64,000 nt of DNA from Pseudomonadales bacterium (lineage in GTDB: Bacteria > Pseudomonadota > Gammaproteobacteria > Pseudomonadales > Ketobacteraceae): assembly GCA_002708905.1 (NCBI GenBank), contig PAPM01000035.1:186001-250000 (forward strand), in the 5' to 3' direction. The position numbers and the translations under genes were made by a program. The notes beneath the pieces are model-generated. The model saw nothing but the letters and a program-made list of their open reading frames with translations, ran no database searches and was not told the DNA's origin. This document shows positions 47,639 through 58,809 of this stretch, in pieces; the first letter of the stretch is position 1, and each line of letters starts with the position of its first letter.

Positions 47639-48973
47639 ATGATCAAGATCAAGCGAGGTCTGAATCTCCCCATAAGCGGCGCACCCAAGCAGACCATCGA
47701 AGATGGGCCTGCGATCAGGACTGTTGCCGTTCTGGGTAGTGACTATGTGGGCATGAAACCCACGATGCATGTCAAGGTAGGTGATCAGGTCAAGAAAGGC
47801 CAGGCGCTTTTCGCTGATAAAAAAACCGAAGGGGTGATCTTTACCGCACCGGCTTCGGGCACCATCTCTGCGATTCACCGCGGTCACAAGCGGGTTCTGC
47901 AGTCTGTAGTAATTGACGTGGCAGGTGATGAAGAAGAAAGCTTTGACGCCTTTGCACCCACTGAGCTGAGCAGCATCAGTCGGGACAAGGTTGAAGAAAA
48001 CCTCGTCAAATCCGGTTTGTGGACAGCGTTCCGCACCCGCCCATTCAGCAAGGTGCCGGCTCTCGGCTCCGAACCCAGCTCCATATTTGTTACTGCGATC
48101 GACACCAATCCGTTGGCTGCTGATCCTGCCGTTGTCATCAAAGAAGATGCAGTGGCATTCCAGCAGGGGCTCGATGTGTTGTCCAACCTCACCAAACAGG
48201 TCTGGTTGTGCAAGGCAGCAGGTGCGGGCATTGGTGGGAATGGTATCGCCAAGGAAGAAGAGTTTGACGGCCCTCACCCGGCCGGTTTGGCGGGCACGCA
48301 TATCCATTACCTGGATCCTGCTTCCTTGACCAAAACCGTATGGCATATCAATTATCAGGATGTCATCGCCGTCGGCAAACTGTTCACCACCGGCAAGTTA
48401 AGCAGTGAGCGGGTTATCGCATTGGCCGGACCGCAGGTTTCCAATCCACGACTGGTGCGCACTCTGTTGGGTGCCAGTACCGACGAAATCGTCGCGGGCC
48501 AGGTTGAACCCGGCGACAATCGAGTGATTTCCGGTTCCGTATTGTCCGGCACTCATGCTCACGGACCTTATGCGTTCCTGGGGCGATACCATACTCAGGT
48601 AACTGTGGTCAAAGAAGGTCGTGATCGGGGTATGTTGGAGTATCTGTGGGCGGGTAAGGACAAGCATTCTGTGATGAACACTTTCCTGTCTTCCCTTTCT
48701 CCCGGCAAATTGTTCTCCTTTACCACCACAACCAACGGCAGCCCCCGTGCCATGGTGCCCATCGGCGCCTATGAGAAAGTGATGCCGCTGGATATTCTTC
48801 CCACCCAATTGCTGCGCTCCCTTATTGTTGGGGATACCCAAACCGCCCAGCAGCTTGGTTGTCTGGAACTGGATGAAGACGATGTTGCCCTGTGTACTTA
48901 CGTATGTCCGGGCAAATACGAGTACGGTCCGATTCTGCGTGACAATCTGGAACGTATCGAGAAGGAGGGTTAA
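47639..48973 (+). CDS. nqrA: Na+-translocating NADH:quinone reductase subunit A
   Basis: A 444-residue membrane-associated subunit of Na+-NQR, which oxidises NADH, reduces ubiquinone and pumps sodium. The start [14 protein letters not shown], the [15 protein letters not shown] biotinyl-like hairpin near residue 40 and the C-terminal [12 protein letters not shown] are family features. NqrA takes part in quinone binding. It is the first gene of a six-gene operon and is preceded by a 510-base gap. Confidence 0.96.
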   Translation: MIKIKRGLNLPISGAPKQTIEDGPAIRTVAVLGSDYVGMKPTMHVKVGDQVKKGQALFADKKTEGVIFTAPASGTISAIHRGHKRVLQSVVIDVAGDEEESFDAFAPTELSSISRDKVEENLVKSGLWTAFRTRPFSKVPALGSEPSSIFVTAIDTNPLAADPAVVIKEDAVAFQQGLDVLSNLTKQVWLCKAAGAGIGGNGIAKEEEFDGPHPAGLAGTHIHYLDPASLTKTVWHINYQDVIAVGKLFTTGKLSSERVIALAGPQVSNPRLVRTLLGASTDEIVAGQVEPGDNRVISGSVLSGTHAHGPYAFLGRYHTQVTVVKEGRDRGMLEYLWAGKDKHSVMNTFLSSLSPGKLFSFTTTTNGSPRAMVPIGAYEKVMPLDILPTQLLRSLIVGDTQTAQQLGCLELDEDDVALCTYVCPGKYEYGPILRDNLERIEKEG

Positions 48974-48979
48974 CCGGTT

Positions 48980-50179
48980 ATGCGTAATTTCCTTGATAAA
49001 CTGGAACCACATTTCGAGAAGGGTGGCAAATACGAAAAGTATTATGCCCTGTACGAAATGGTGGACACCTTCTTTTACAGTCCGCCTTCCGTAACCCACA
49101 CGGCATCCCATGTCCGTGATGGTATCGACCTCAAGCGCATCATGATTACTGTGTGGTTGTGTACGTTCCCAGCCATGTTCTTTGGTATGTATAACGTGGG
49201 TGCCCAGGCACTGACTTATATGGCGGAGAACAATATCACGGCATCCGGTGACTGGCGTTTCTTCTTTACCGATCTGTTGATCGCGTACAACCCCAACAGC
49301 ATTTGGGATTGCTTCATCTACGGCGCGGCTTACTTCATACCTATCTACGCAGTGACAATGATTGCCGGTGGTCTGTGGGAAGTGTTGTTTGCTGTTAAGC
49401 GCGGTCATGAAGTTAACGAAGGTTTCTTCGTAACTTCGGTTCTGTTTGCGTTGACCTGTCCGCCTTCCATCCCGCTTTGGCAGGTGGCTCTGGGTATTTC
49501 CTTCGGTGTGGTTTTGGGCAAAGAAGTGTTCGGTGGTACCGGCAAGAATTTCCTCAACCCGGCACTGACTGGTCGTGCGTTCCTGTTCTTCGCCTATCCA
49601 GCTTCCATGTCCGGCGATGCAGTCTGGACTGCAGTTGACGGATTCTCCGGCGCCACTGCGCTCAGCGTTGCTGCAAATGGTGGTATGGAAGCGTTGCAGG
49701 GCAGCTTGACCTGGTTCGATGCTTTCTTCGGCAATATGCAAGGTTCTATTGGTGAGACTTCTTCATTGGCGTTGTTGATTGGTGGTGCATTCCTGTTGGT
49801 CACCGGCATCGCTTCCTGGCGCATTGTTCTGGGGGTATTCCTGGGGACTGCGGCCATGGGCTTGATATTCAATGCAGTGGGCAGCGACACTAACCCCATG
49901 TTTGAAATTCCTTTCTACTGGCATTACGTGCTGGGTGGATGGGCGCTGGGTACCTTCTTTATGGCCACGGATCCCGTGTCCGCCGCCATGACCAATAAAG
50001 GCAAACTGGTGTTTGGTATCCTGATCGGTGTGATGGTCACCTTGATTCGTGTGGTTAACCCCGCGTTCCCGGAGGGCATGATGCTGGCGATCCTGTTCGG
50101 TAACCTGTTTGCCCCCACCATTGACCATTTCGTCATTCAAGCCAACATCAAGCGGAGGTTAGCACGCAATGTCCAGTAA
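48980..50179 (+). CDS. nqrB: Na+-NQR subunit B
   Basis: A 399-residue subunit with about ten membrane helices, the main sodium-conducting element. The FMN is covalently bound to a Thr in [10 protein letters not shown], here about residue 226, placed by the ApbE flavin transferase. Riboflavin is also held in this region in the family. Its last 11 bases overlap nqrC. Confidence 0.96.
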   Translation: MRNFLDKLEPHFEKGGKYEKYYALYEMVDTFFYSPPSVTHTASHVRDGIDLKRIMITVWLCTFPAMFFGMYNVGAQALTYMAENNITASGDWRFFFTDLLIAYNPNSIWDCFIYGAAYFIPIYAVTMIAGGLWEVLFAVKRGHEVNEGFFVTSVLFALTCPPSIPLWQVALGISFGVVLGKEVFGGTGKNFLNPALTGRAFLFFAYPASMSGDAVWTAVDGFSGATALSVAANGGMEALQGSLTWFDAFFGNMQGSIGETSSLALLIGGAFLLVTGIASWRIVLGVFLGTAAMGLIFNAVGSDTNPMFEIPFYWHYVLGGWALGTFFMATDPVSAAMTNKGKLVFGILIGVMVTLIRVVNPAFPEGMMLAILFGNLFAPTIDHFVIQANIKRRLARNVQ

Positions 50180-50984
50180 CGATTCAACCGGAAAAACCCT
50201 GCTGGTTGCGTCACTGCTGTGTATCGTATGCTCAATCGTAGTATCGACCGCTGCAGTGGCCCTGAAAGGGGAACAAGTGAAAAACAAACTGCTGGACAAG
50301 AATAAGAATATTCTTGCCGCAGCGGGTATGCTGGAAGAAGGTAAATCCGTTCAGGAAATCTTCAAACAGCGTTTGGAGGTTAAACTGGTCAATCTGGATA
50401 CCGGTGAGTACCTGACGGAAGAGAACGCGACCGAAGACTGGCAGAAAGCCGCTCTTAAAAATCCGGTTGCCTATGATCAGCGCAAGGCTGCCAAGACTTC
50501 GGGTCAAAACGAAATTCTTGACGGAGCCATCGATACCGCCAGCATCAAGCGTCAGGCCAAGTATGCGACAGTGTACCTGGCCAAAAACAAGTCGGGAGAA
50601 GTGGAAACCATTATCCTGCCGGTACACGGCTATGGACTTTGGTCAACGCTGTACGGCTTCCTGGCTTTGAAAACGGATGCCAACACCATCGTCGGCCTGG
50701 GTTTTTATGAGCACGGAGAAACTCCGGGACTGGGCGGCGAAGTGGATAACCCCAAGTGGAAATCCCTGTGGCCCGGCAAGGAAGTCTTCGACGATGAAGG
50801 CAACGTGGACATTCGCCTGATCAAGGGTTCGGTTGATTCATCCACAGCAAATGCGGAACATAAAGTTGATGGCCTCGCTGGCGCGACCTTGACCAGTAAC
50901 GGTGTGACCAACTTGTTGCAATTCTGGCTGGGTAAGAACGGCTTTGGCCCTTACCTGGAAAAAGTAAAAGAGCAGGGGGTGTAA
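50169..50984 (+). CDS. nqrC: Na+-NQR subunit C
   Basis: A 271-residue subunit with one N-terminal membrane helix (about residues 10-35) and a periplasmic flavin domain. Covalent FMN should attach to Thr240 in [12 protein letters not shown]; the usual Ser of S-G-A-T is Ala here, a substitution allowed in the ApbE recognition motif. The start ATG lies inside the end of nqrB. Confidence 0.95.
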   Translation: MSSNDSTGKTLLVASLLCIVCSIVVSTAAVALKGEQVKNKLLDKNKNILAAAGMLEEGKSVQEIFKQRLEVKLVNLDTGEYLTEENATEDWQKAALKNPVAYDQRKAAKTSGQNEILDGAIDTASIKRQAKYATVYLAKNKSGEVETIILPVHGYGLWSTLYGFLALKTDANTIVGLGFYEHGETPGLGGEVDNPKWKSLWPGKEVFDDEGNVDIRLIKGSVDSSTANAEHKVDGLAGATLTSNGVTNLLQFWLGKNGFGPYLEKVKEQGV

Positions 50985-50987
50985 GAC

Positions 50988-51650
50988 ATGGCATCTGAAA
51001 CCAAAAAAGTCCTGTTTGGACCAGTACTCGACAACAACCCCATTGCACTTCAGATCCTGGGGATCTGTTCTGCCCTGGCGGTGACCAGCAACCTGAATAC
51101 CACTGTGACCATGTGTATTGCATTGACCACAGTTACGGCGTTCTCCAACTTCTTTATCAGCTGTATTCGCAAGCAGATACCTTCCAGTATCCGGATCATT
51201 GTGCAAATGGCGATCATTGCGTCTCTGGTAATCGTGGTAGACCAGTTTCTCAAAGCTTATGCCTATTCAATCAGCAAGCAGCTTTCAGTGTTCGTGGGTT
51301 TGATCATCACTAACTGTATCGTGATGGGGCGGGCGGAAGCGTTTGCGATGAAGAATCCGCCGATCCCCAGTTTTCTGGATGGTATTGGTAACGGGTTGGG
51401 CTACAGTGCTGTGCTGTTGAGCCTGGGTGTGGTGCGTGAATTGTTTGGTGCCGGCAAACTGTTTGGTATTGAAATTCTACCCACTGTAAATGACGGCGGC
51501 TGGTATGTGCCAAATGGTTTGTTGTTGCTGCCTCCCAGTGCATTCTTCCTGATCGGTCTGCTGATATGGGCACTGCGTTCTGCCAAGCCTGAGCAGGTTG
51601 AGAAGGCAGAGTTCCAAATGGCACCGCAATCCAAAGCATTGGCCCACTAA
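50988..51650 (+). CDS. nqrD: Na+-NQR subunit D
   Basis: A 220-residue integral membrane subunit with six helices and the pseudosymmetric NqrD/RnfE fold. The [13 protein letters not shown] segment near residue 110 contains a conserved Cys that helps hold an intramembrane iron centre together with NqrE. It follows nqrC by 3 bases. Confidence 0.95.
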   Translation: MASETKKVLFGPVLDNNPIALQILGICSALAVTSNLNTTVTMCIALTTVTAFSNFFISCIRKQIPSSIRIIVQMAIIASLVIVVDQFLKAYAYSISKQLSVFVGLIITNCIVMGRAEAFAMKNPPIPSFLDGIGNGLGYSAVLLSLGVVRELFGAGKLFGIEILPTVNDGGWYVPNGLLLLPPSAFFLIGLLIWALRSAKPEQVEKAEFQMAPQSKALAH

Positions 51651-51664
51651 CGGAGGTTCGGAAT

Positions 51665-52276
51665 ATGTTTGAACATTATATAAGCCTCCTGGTGAAGGCA
51701 ATTTTTGTAGAAAACATGGCGCTGGCCTTCTTTCTGGGAATGTGTACCTTTATTGCTGTTTCCAAGAAGGTACAAACAGCGTTGGGCTTGGGTATTGCGG
51801 TCATTGTAGTGCAAACCATCACGGTTCCGGTCAACAACCTGATCTTGAACGGGCTGCTGAAGGAAGACGCGTTGGCATGGGCAGGAATTGAAGGGGTTGA
51901 TCTGACGTTCCTCAGCCTGTTGAGCTTCATTGGTGTTATCGCCGCCCTGGTTCAGATTCTGGAAATGTTTTTGGACAAGTACGTACCGGCGTTGTACAAC
52001 GCACTGGGTGTGTTTCTACCTCTGATTACAGTGAATTGCGCCATTCTGGGCGGTTCCCTGTTCATGGCTGAGCGTGACTATACCTTCGGTGAGAGCGTGG
52101 TCTACGGTGTTGGTTCCGGAGCTGGCTGGGCGTTGGCGATTGTCGTGTTGGCCGGCCTCCGTGAAAAGATGAAGTACAGTGATGTTCCAGCGGGCCTGCG
52201 TGGTTTGGGGATTACCTTTATCACGGTTGGTTTGATGTCACTGGGCTTTATGTCTTTCTCTGGCATTCAGTTGTAA
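51665..52276 (+). CDS. nqrE: Na+-NQR subunit E
   Basis: A 203-residue integral membrane subunit, homologous and inverted relative to NqrD. The conserved [12 protein letters not shown] segment near residue 120 carries the second iron-ligand cysteine. A GGAGG ribosome binding site lies before the ATG. Gene order is as in all nqr operons. Confidence 0.95.
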   Translation: MFEHYISLLVKAIFVENMALAFFLGMCTFIAVSKKVQTALGLGIAVIVVQTITVPVNNLILNGLLKEDALAWAGIEGVDLTFLSLLSFIGVIAALVQILEMFLDKYVPALYNALGVFLPLITVNCAILGGSLFMAERDYTFGESVVYGVGSGAGWALAIVVLAGLREKMKYSDVPAGLRGLGITFITVGLMSLGFMSFSGIQL

Positions 52277-52297
52277 GCGGACGGGGAGAGTAGAGTA

Positions 52298-53530
52298 ATG
52301 GATCAATCAACTATCTTTTTAGGCGTGGGCATGTTCACGATCATAGTATTGGCGCTGGTTGCGTTGATACTGGCGGCACGTTCGCGTCTGGTGAGCACGG
52401 GTGATGTACACCTGGACATCAACGACGACCCGGAGAAAGGCATTGACGTGCCGGCCGGAGGCAAGTTGCTGAACACGTTGGCGGATAAAGGCATATTCGT
52501 ATCCTCCGCCTGTGGTGGCGGTGGTACCTGTGCCCAGTGTAAGGTCATTGTCAAAGATGGCGGCGGCGATATCCTGCCGACCGAAGAAAGCCATTTCACA
52601 CCACGTGAAGTAAAAGAAGGCTGGCGCCTATCCTGTCAGGTAGCTGTAAAGCAGGATATGAAGATCGAGCTGGATGAAGCCTTCTTCGGTGTGAAAAAGT
52701 GGGAAACCACGGTGCGTTCCAATCCCAACGTGGCGACCTTTATCAAAGAGCTGTGCCTGGAGCTGCCTGAAGGGGAAGTGGTTAACTTCCGTGCTGGTGG
52801 TTATGTCCAGCTGGAGTGTCCTCCGCACCACGTAAAATACAAGGATTTCGATATTGAAGAAGAGTTCCGCGGTGACTGGGAACGGTTTGGTTTCTTCAAC
52901 CTGGAATCCAAAGTGGACGAGACGGTTATCCGTGCTTACTCCATGGCGAACTATCCGGAAGAGTACGGCATCCTGAAGTTCAATATCCGTATCGCAACGC
53001 CGCCTCCTGGATCCCATGGTATTCCGTGTGGTCAGATGTCTTCCTGGGTATTCAATCTGAAACCCGGTGACAAGGTGACGGTATACGGACCCTTCGGTGA
53101 GTTCTTTGCCAGGGATACTGATAACGAGATGGTGTTTATCGGTGGTGGTGCCGGTATGGCCCCCATGCGTTCACACATCTTCGATCAGCTGAAGCGGTTG
53201 AAGTCCAAGCGTAAGATTTCGTTCTGGTACGGTGCCCGTAGCTTGCGTGAGTTGTTCTATAAAGAAGAGTACGATCAACTGGCGGAAGAGAACGACAACT
53301 TCAAGTGGCACATTGCGTTGTCTGATCCGCAACCGGAAGACAACTGGGATGGACTCACCGGCTTTATCCATAACGTTTTGTACGAGCAGTATCTGAAGGA
53401 TCACGAAGCACCTGAAGATTGCGAATACTACATGTGTGGACCGCCGATGATGAACGCCGCTGTGTTGAAGATGCTGGAAGATCTGGGTGTTGAGCGAGAC
53501 AACATCCATCTGGATGACTTCGGCGGCTGA
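52298..53530 (+). CDS. nqrF: Na+-NQR subunit F (NADH dehydrogenase)
   Basis: A 410-residue electron-input subunit: an N-terminal membrane helix (about 5-25), a 2Fe-2S ferredoxin domain with Cys72, Cys78, Cys81 and Cys113, then FAD (RAYSMANYP near 215) and NADH ([12 protein letters not shown] near 285) domains. It passes electrons from NADH to the rest of the complex. apbE follows 14 bases later. Confidence 0.96.
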   Translation: MDQSTIFLGVGMFTIIVLALVALILAARSRLVSTGDVHLDINDDPEKGIDVPAGGKLLNTLADKGIFVSSACGGGGTCAQCKVIVKDGGGDILPTEESHFTPREVKEGWRLSCQVAVKQDMKIELDEAFFGVKKWETTVRSNPNVATFIKELCLELPEGEVVNFRAGGYVQLECPPHHVKYKDFDIEEEFRGDWERFGFFNLESKVDETVIRAYSMANYPEEYGILKFNIRIATPPPGSHGIPCGQMSSWVFNLKPGDKVTVYGPFGEFFARDTDNEMVFIGGGAGMAPMRSHIFDQLKRLKSKRKISFWYGARSLRELFYKEEYDQLAEENDNFKWHIALSDPQPEDNWDGLTGFIHNVLYEQYLKDHEAPEDCEYYMCGPPMMNAAVLKMLEDLGVERDNIHLDDFGG

Positions 53531-53544
53531 TCGAGACGTTGACT

Positions 53545-54576
53545 ATGAAACCATTGCAGCCCGTAATTATCAGTCTGGTTCTGATCAGCCTGTTAATTAC
53601 GGGCTGTTCCCGTTCTGATGGGCCTGAAATTCTTGAGTTCAGTGGCCGTACCATGGGTACCTGGTACACCGTTAAGGTTGCAGAGTTCCCTGTGACGGCG
53701 AATCCCGAAGCCATCGCCAAGGTGATTGAGGCTGAGCTGAACAACGTTAATAACAAGATGTCCACCTACAAGCCTGATTCTGAATTGTCCCGTTTCAACC
53801 AGGCCCCTGTGGGTGAGCCATTCAAGGTGTCTGCTGATACCTTTGAAGTGTTGACCCGATCGCTGGAAATCTGGCGGCTGAGCCAGGGAGCCTTTGATGT
53901 GACCATCGGGCCGTTGGTTAATCTGTGGGGGTTTGGTCCTGATGGCAGACCGGAAAAAATCCCGTCCCAGGTGGATATGAAGAAGGCTTGGCACAAGGTG
54001 GGCTCCGACGGCTTAACCTTACACGTGGATGATCTGGAACTGGTTAAGCGTAAAGACCTGTATGTGGACCTGTCCGCCATCGCCAAAGGATATGCGGTAG
54101 ACCGGGTGGCTGAAGCTCTGGAGAATGTGGGTATTCGCCGCTACCTGGTGGAGGTGGGTGGTGAAATCCGCGCCGGTAACAGCAAGGCTCAGGGTTTGTC
54201 CTGGCAGGTGGCGGTGGAAGAACCGGTGACTGACCGTCGCCAGATCCATCAGATCATCAAGCTGGACAATGCCTCGATGGCCACTTCGGGTGATTATCGT
54301 AATTATTTTGAGGTAAATGGAAAGCGCTATTCCCACACCATAGATCCACGTAATGGTCAGCCGATAGCGCATCAGTTGGTATCGGCGTCCGTTATTATGC
54401 CCAGTTGTGCTGATGCGGATGCCTGGGCAACAGCCATGATGGTGCTCGGCCCTGATCTGGGCATGCAGGTGGCGGAAGCCAATAATCTGGCGGTGTACAT
54501 GATCCTGAAGCAAGAGCAGGGGTTTAAAACCACCTATACCAAGGCTTTTGGAGAATATCTTCAGGGGAAAGATTGA
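53545..54576 (+). CDS. apbE: FAD:protein FMN transferase ApbE
   Basis: A 343-residue periplasmic lipoprotein with a LITGC lipobox (Cys21) and the ApbE fold. It uses FAD to attach FMN to the Thr residues of NqrB and NqrC, and so is required for the operon just upstream. Motifs GRTMGTWYTV, DLSAIAKGYAVD and ATSGDYRNYF are present. The start is the ATG at 53545, with an in-frame TTG two codons before. Confidence 0.93.
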   Translation: MKPLQPVIISLVLISLLITGCSRSDGPEILEFSGRTMGTWYTVKVAEFPVTANPEAIAKVIEAELNNVNNKMSTYKPDSELSRFNQAPVGEPFKVSADTFEVLTRSLEIWRLSQGAFDVTIGPLVNLWGFGPDGRPEKIPSQVDMKKAWHKVGSDGLTLHVDDLELVKRKDLYVDLSAIAKGYAVDRVAEALENVGIRRYLVEVGGEIRAGNSKAQGLSWQVAVEEPVTDRRQIHQIIKLDNASMATSGDYRNYFEVNGKRYSHTIDPRNGQPIAHQLVSASVIMPSCADADAWATAMMVLGPDLGMQVAEANNLAVYMILKQEQGFKTTYTKAFGEYLQGKD

Positions 54577-54639
54577 GCTGGTTTGTTTAGGTTGCACCAG
54601 GGGTGTAAACTGAAATGACATTGTAGTGAGGAAACGGTT

Positions 54640-54867
54640 ATGACCACCTTTCTGGTTGCTTTTGTGTTTTTTGCGTTGATTATTGCCGCGATGGCGGTGG
54701 GTGTAATCTTCTCCAACAAGCCCATACAAGGGTCCTGTGGTGGATTGAACAATATCGGCCTGGATGGCGATTGCGAGATCTGCGGTGGGAACCGGGATAA
54801 GTGTGAAGAAGTGCAGAAGACCAACGAGACAGCAGGGGAGCTGAGCTACGACGCGACCAAACGCTAG
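54640..54867 (+). CDS. nqrM: Na+-NQR maturation protein NqrM
   Basis: A 75-residue protein with one N-terminal membrane helix (about residues 3-25) and four conserved cysteines (33, 45, 48, 55). NqrM (DUF539) is needed to assemble Na+-NQR, probably by delivering iron to the NqrD/NqrE site. It lies 63 bases after apbE and ends the nqr cluster before a terminator. Confidence 0.92.
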   Translation: MTTFLVAFVFFALIIAAMAVGVIFSNKPIQGSCGGLNNIGLDGDCEICGGNRDKCEEVQKTNETAGELSYDATKR

Positions 54868-54892
54868 CCAATAGCCAAATCACCAAAAAAAC

Positions 54893-54937
54893 AGCCCCGA
54901 CGGAACCAACCGCGTTTCTTCGGGGCTTTTCTTTTTC
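54893..54937 (+). terminator. Intrinsic terminator after nqrM
   Basis: AGCCCCGA (54893-54900) pairs with TCGGGGCT (54920-54927), with a 19-base loop holding a smaller CGG/CCG pair, followed by a T-rich tail. Confidence 0.85.
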
Positions 54938-54973
54938 TATACTGAAAAAGAACAGGAATTCAGAAGGTTAGTT

Positions 54974-56371
54974 ATGCCAACGCATTATGAAGTTGTGGTG
55001 ATCGGAGCCGGGCCGGCGGGAGAAGGCGCTGCCATGAGGGCCAGCAAAACCGGTTTGAACGTGGCTATGGTGGATGAGAAGCCCATGGTGGGCGGCAACT
55101 GCGCCCATTTGGGTACTATCCCTTCCAAGGCCTTGCGCCATGCGGTGAAGCAGATTATCACCTTCAACACGGATGCATTATTTCGGGACATTGGTGAGCC
55201 CAGGACGTTCTCTTTTCCAAAGGTCTTGAAGCGCGCAGAGAGCGTCATTGCCAAGCAGGTAAAACTGCGTACAACGTTCTATTCCCGTAATCAGGTTCGT
55301 GTTTACAGTGGGCAGGCGCGCTTCACTGACGATCACACTCTTGAAGTTGTAAAAAGTGACGGTTCCATCGAAACACTGATCGCCGACAAGTTTGTGATTG
55401 CCACCGGTTCCCGCCCATACCGGCCGTTGGATGTGGACTTCAACAATCCTAGAGTTTATGACAGCGATACCATTCTGAAATTGCAGCACACCCCTCGCAA
55501 GATTGTGATTTATGGTGCCGGGGTTATTGGTTGCGAATACGCCTCTATTTTTTGCGGGCTTGGCGTTCGGGTGGAACTGATTAACACCCGAGACCGGCTG
55601 CTGGATTTCCTGGATCATGAGATCTCGGATGCCCTCAGTTATCATCTGCGGGATATCGGTGTATTGATACGCAATGGTGAGGAGTATGAAGACGTTGTCT
55701 GCCGGGAGACTGATGTCATTCTCAAGTTGAAATCCGGCAAAGTGGTCCGCGGCGATGCCTTTTTGTGGTGTAACGGACGCTCAGGTAATACGGATGCACT
55801 TAATTTGCCTGCGCTGGGGCTGGAGGCCAATCACCGAGGCCAGCTGGAAGTGGACGATCGATATCAGACTAAAGCGTCCCATGTGTTTGCTGCGGGAGAC
55901 GTGATTGGGTGGCCCAGCCTTGCCAGCGCAGCCTACGATCAGGGGCGTTCCACTGGAGCGGGCATTGCCGGGTTGGATGACTTCTATCTGGTGGAAGATG
56001 TTCCCACCGGAATCTATACCATTCCTGAAATCAGTTCCCTGGGTTTGAATGAACAGGAACTGACAAAGCAGAAGGTCCCATACGAGGTGGGGCAGGCAGC
56101 GTTTAAAACCGTGGCTCGTGCTCAGATCACAGGGGAAACGGTGGGTATGCTCAAGCTGCTGTTTCACCGTGAAACCCTGCAGATTCTTGGGATTCATTGC
56201 TTTGGTGACCAGGCATCAGAGATTATCCATATCGGTCAGGCCATTATGAATCAGCCGGGCGAGGCCAACAGCATTGAATATTTCGTGAATACCACCTTTA
56301 ACTATCCCACCATGGCGGAAGCTTATCGGGTCGCGGCGTTAAACGGTTTATACCGGGTGAGAAGTTTCTGA
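54974..56371 (+). CDS. sthA: Soluble pyridine nucleotide transhydrogenase SthA
   Basis: A 465-residue FAD flavoprotein of the disulfide-reductase fold that moves hydride between NADPH and NAD+. GAGPAG near residue 12 binds FAD; the redox-disulfide position reads [13 protein letters not shown], where the second active Cys is Thr, as is typical for SthA. A second dinucleotide loop ([11 protein letters not shown]) lies near residue 180. The VanZ-like gene starts directly after its stop codon. Confidence 0.94.
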   Translation: MPTHYEVVVIGAGPAGEGAAMRASKTGLNVAMVDEKPMVGGNCAHLGTIPSKALRHAVKQIITFNTDALFRDIGEPRTFSFPKVLKRAESVIAKQVKLRTTFYSRNQVRVYSGQARFTDDHTLEVVKSDGSIETLIADKFVIATGSRPYRPLDVDFNNPRVYDSDTILKLQHTPRKIVIYGAGVIGCEYASIFCGLGVRVELINTRDRLLDFLDHEISDALSYHLRDIGVLIRNGEEYEDVVCRETDVILKLKSGKVVRGDAFLWCNGRSGNTDALNLPALGLEANHRGQLEVDDRYQTKASHVFAAGDVIGWPSLASAAYDQGRSTGAGIAGLDDFYLVEDVPTGIYTIPEISSLGLNEQELTKQKVPYEVGQAAFKTVARAQITGETVGMLKLLFHRETLQILGIHCFGDQASEIIHIGQAIMNQPGEANSIEYFVNTTFNYPTMAEAYRVAALNGLYRVRSF

Positions 56372-56764
56372 ATGCTGAACATACCGCTGCGTGCCAAGCA
56401 GATTACCTGGTTATTCCGCCTGGCTCTGCTCATCAATTTGGTCGTGATCAGTTGGTTGGCGTTTAGTACCCAAAGCTGGAAGGTCGTGCCGGATCTGTTC
56501 AGTGATAAGGTGAATCATTTTTTTGCCTTTTTCGTGTTGTCCTACTGCATTGATCGGGGGTTCCCTGACCACCGTTTTTTGATTTTCAAATTGTTACCGT
56601 TGGTTTTGTATGGCGTGGTTATAGAGCTGGTCCAAAGCAGAATTCCGGGCCGGGAAATATCGGGTTGGGACCTGTTGGCGGATTGCGTGGCAATTGCATG
56701 TTATTGGGCAGTGCGTAATCCCATGCGCAATTTGTTACGGGCTGGCAAGGATGAGAATCTGTGA
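56372..56764 (+). CDS. VanZ-like family membrane protein
   Basis: A 130-residue protein with about four membrane helices and the VanZ-like segments DKVNHFFAFFVLSY and VELVQSRIPGREISGWDLLAD. Function is unknown; VanZ itself gives low-level teicoplanin resistance in enterococci, but that is not implied here. The ATG follows the sthA stop with no spacer, so the two are co-translated. Convergent with the HD-GYP-like gene. Confidence 0.82.
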   Translation: MLNIPLRAKQITWLFRLALLINLVVISWLAFSTQSWKVVPDLFSDKVNHFFAFFVLSYCIDRGFPDHRFLIFKLLPLVLYGVVIELVQSRIPGREISGWDLLADCVAIACYWAVRNPMRNLLRAGKDENL

Positions 56765-56778
56765 CAGTGGTACCGCGT

Positions 56779-57702
56779 TCAGTCAAAGAGCGCTGACAAA
56801 TCCACTGAGGGGCGTGCCGGCGGGGAAGTGGCGCCCACAACTTTGAAATTTGGCTCTTTGGCATCCCGGGCGACTGGCCCCATGTAAGGTATGTTTTTCG
56901 GGTCGAACAGAGCGCGCACAATGGGTATCGGGCTGTTCTTCTGGCGCTGCACCACAATGGCCGTTTCTCCACTGGCCAGTTTTACCCAAGTGCCGGGAGG
57001 ATAAAGTCCGATGGATTTGGCAAAGTTCAACAATAGGCCTTTAATGCGGGGGTCCTCATCGTTCTGGAAATGAGAAAGCGCTTCCCGTGCCAGCACCGGC
57101 TTGCGATGGGCCCGGTTATCAATGCGGGCGGTGTAGACTTCACACATGGACACCACCAACGCCAGATCTGAAATGTCTTGGCTGGGCAGCCGGTTAGGGT
57201 ACCCGCTGCCGTCGGGTCGCTCATGATGCTGGCGAATGGCTTTGATCATTTGTGGGTCCATAAAACCGGCCGCTTCCATAATCGTGGCGCTCTGCAGTGG
57301 GTGTTTTTCCAGCTTGGCCCGTTGAGCATCTGTCAGTTTTCCATCCATCCGGTTCAACAGCACCTGAAACTCATAGAACGTGATGTTGCAGAACAATACG
57401 GCCTGCATCAATGCCTTGGCTTTCGCCGGATCCAGCTGCTGCTGTTGCGAGAACAGATGGGCAATGACGGCACAGTAGATTGGCTGCTTCAGTGGCGATG
57501 TCTGTTTAGACAGGTGAATAGCGGCTAATGCGGCATCCGGATTGCCGTCTGTCACCCTGGTGATGGTGGCCATCAGCTTGTCCATCATGGCGGCCGCCTT
57601 CTCATGATTGGACTTGATGGCAGTGTACAAATCAGAAAGCACCGGAATCAGGCTATCCAACTGGGTGAAGGGAGCGATGGTTTTTTTGGCCACTTGCGAC
57701 AT
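56779..57702 (-). CDS. HD-GYP-like protein lacking the HD metal pair
   Basis: A 307-residue cytoplasmic protein. HHERPDGSGYP (residues 159-169) is a perfect GYP motif, and the preceding LEKHPLQSATIMEAAG and following DNRAHRKP segments fit HD-GYP phosphodiesterases. At the HD position the sequence is FCNI (104-107), so the His-Asp metal ligands are gone. It is probably a non-catalytic cyclic-di-GMP-related or protein-binding module. The ~80 C-terminal residues are a separate region with a WVKLASGETAIVV strand. Single gene. Confidence 0.78.
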   Translation of the reverse strand: MSQVAKKTIAPFTQLDSLIPVLSDLYTAIKSNHEKAAAMMDKLMATITRVTDGNPDAALAAIHLSKQTSPLKQPIYCAVIAHLFSQQQQLDPAKAKALMQAVLFCNITFYEFQVLLNRMDGKLTDAQRAKLEKHPLQSATIMEAAGFMDPQMIKAIRQHHERPDGSGYPNRLPSQDISDLALVVSMCEVYTARIDNRAHRKPVLAREALSHFQNDEDPRIKGLLLNFAKSIGLYPPGTWVKLASGETAIVVQRQKNSPIPIVRALFDPKNIPYMGPVARDAKEPNFKVVGATSPPARPSVDLSALFD

Positions 57703-57744
57703 GATGAGTACGTAAACGCCTTTAAATCAGAAGATTAATTCTGA

Positions 57745-58809
57745 TTATAGACGGTTATCGCTGGCAAGCTGCAGAAGGTGTTGATGACGTTGATCTTTTT
57801 CCTGGTCGGCAAGCTGGCGGCAGGCATCCAGAAAGGCGTTCAAATTTTGATCGGTTTGCGTGAATAGGCGGATAAACCCGGGTTTGAGCTCGTTGTAGGT
57901 AGCGATTGTTGAGAGCTGGGCGTTATTCAGGTCGGAGGCAAACCATTGGTCATAGCCGGAAAAGTTCCAGCTCAGTTTGAACTGTTCGTAGTCGGCCTTG
58001 AGCGCGGTGATTAAGGCTGCTTTTTGTTTCCGCTTTTCCGTGTCGCTGAGATCTGATTCAAACAGTTCGTTTCTTTGTTGCTTGTTGGCAAGCACCATTT
58101 GAATAAATGCCTGATGCCGGGCCTCTGCCGCTTGGTAGGCTGGCCAGTGGTTTTGCATGCCTTGTTGTTCCACCCAACGCTGGAGCAAAATACTTTCCAC
58201 CGTACTGGCAAAACTTTCGTTGAACACGGAGTCATCCTGAACATAGAGTACCTGGTGGGCCAGCTCGTGGAACAGCAATGCCGCCAGCGACAGTTCTCCC
58301 CGTTTCAGGAAGGTACTGAGAACCGGATCGGCAAACCAGCCCAGTGTACTGTAGGCGCCGGCCCCTCCAACATAGACGTCATATCCATCCCGTTGCATTT
58401 TTTCGGCGTAGTGTTCTGCGTCTTGTTTGGCAAAGTAACCACGGTAACTGACACAACCAGCGATGGGGTAACACCAGGTATGGTTTTGCATGGAAAGTTC
58501 CGGCGTGGCGAACACATTCCAGGTGACGTAGTCACGCTCCAGTTCCACGTACTCCAGATAACTTTGGTTGTCTTCCAGGGCCAGTTGTTCCAGCGCAAAC
58601 TGTCTTGCCTGCAACAGGTAAGTCAGGGACTGCCTGGTTTCAGTTGGCGTGCTATCAGCGGCGAGTAGCTCTGTGATTGGCTGCTTGTGCCGCATCAGAT
58701 CCCAGTGCCCATGAACCGCTTGCCAGTAATAGGATGCATCACAGCCGGCGAGCAGGCTGCTGATGCCGATCAGTATTACGCAGAGGACAGATTTATTGGG
58801 CTTCCACAT
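57745..58809 (-). CDS. Putative aminopeptidase lipoprotein (Aminopep family)
   Basis: A 354-residue lipoprotein: a signal peptide with LLAGC lipobox (Cys23) and a zinc motif HELAH (181-185) with a downstream FNESFAST Glu near residue 197. This pattern, together with the WNVFATPELS segment near residue 97, fits the Aminopep (PF10023) gluzincin-like family of unproven substrate. Its start overlaps the end of the glycerophosphodiesterase gene upstream by 17 bases on the same strand. Confidence 0.84.
   Translation of the reverse strand: MWKPNKSVLCVILIGISSLLAGCDASYYWQAVHGHWDLMRHKQPITELLAADSTPTETRQSLTYLLQARQFALEQLALEDNQSYLEYVELERDYVTWNVFATPELSMQNHTWCYPIAGCVSYRGYFAKQDAEHYAEKMQRDGYDVYVGGAGAYSTLGWFADPVLSTFLKRGELSLAALLFHELAHQVLYVQDDSVFNESFASTVESILLQRWVEQQGMQNHWPAYQAAEARHQAFIQMVLANKQQRNELFESDLSDTEKRKQKAALITALKADYEQFKLSWNFSGYDQWFASDLNNAQLSTIATYNELKPGFIRLFTQTDQNLNAFLDACRQLADQEKDQRHQHLLQLASDNRL

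Noticed and set aside
48398-49741. 447-codon minus-strand frame opposite nqrA/nqrB
   Set aside because: Covers two conserved subunit genes and their junction; composition is that of an antisense frame.
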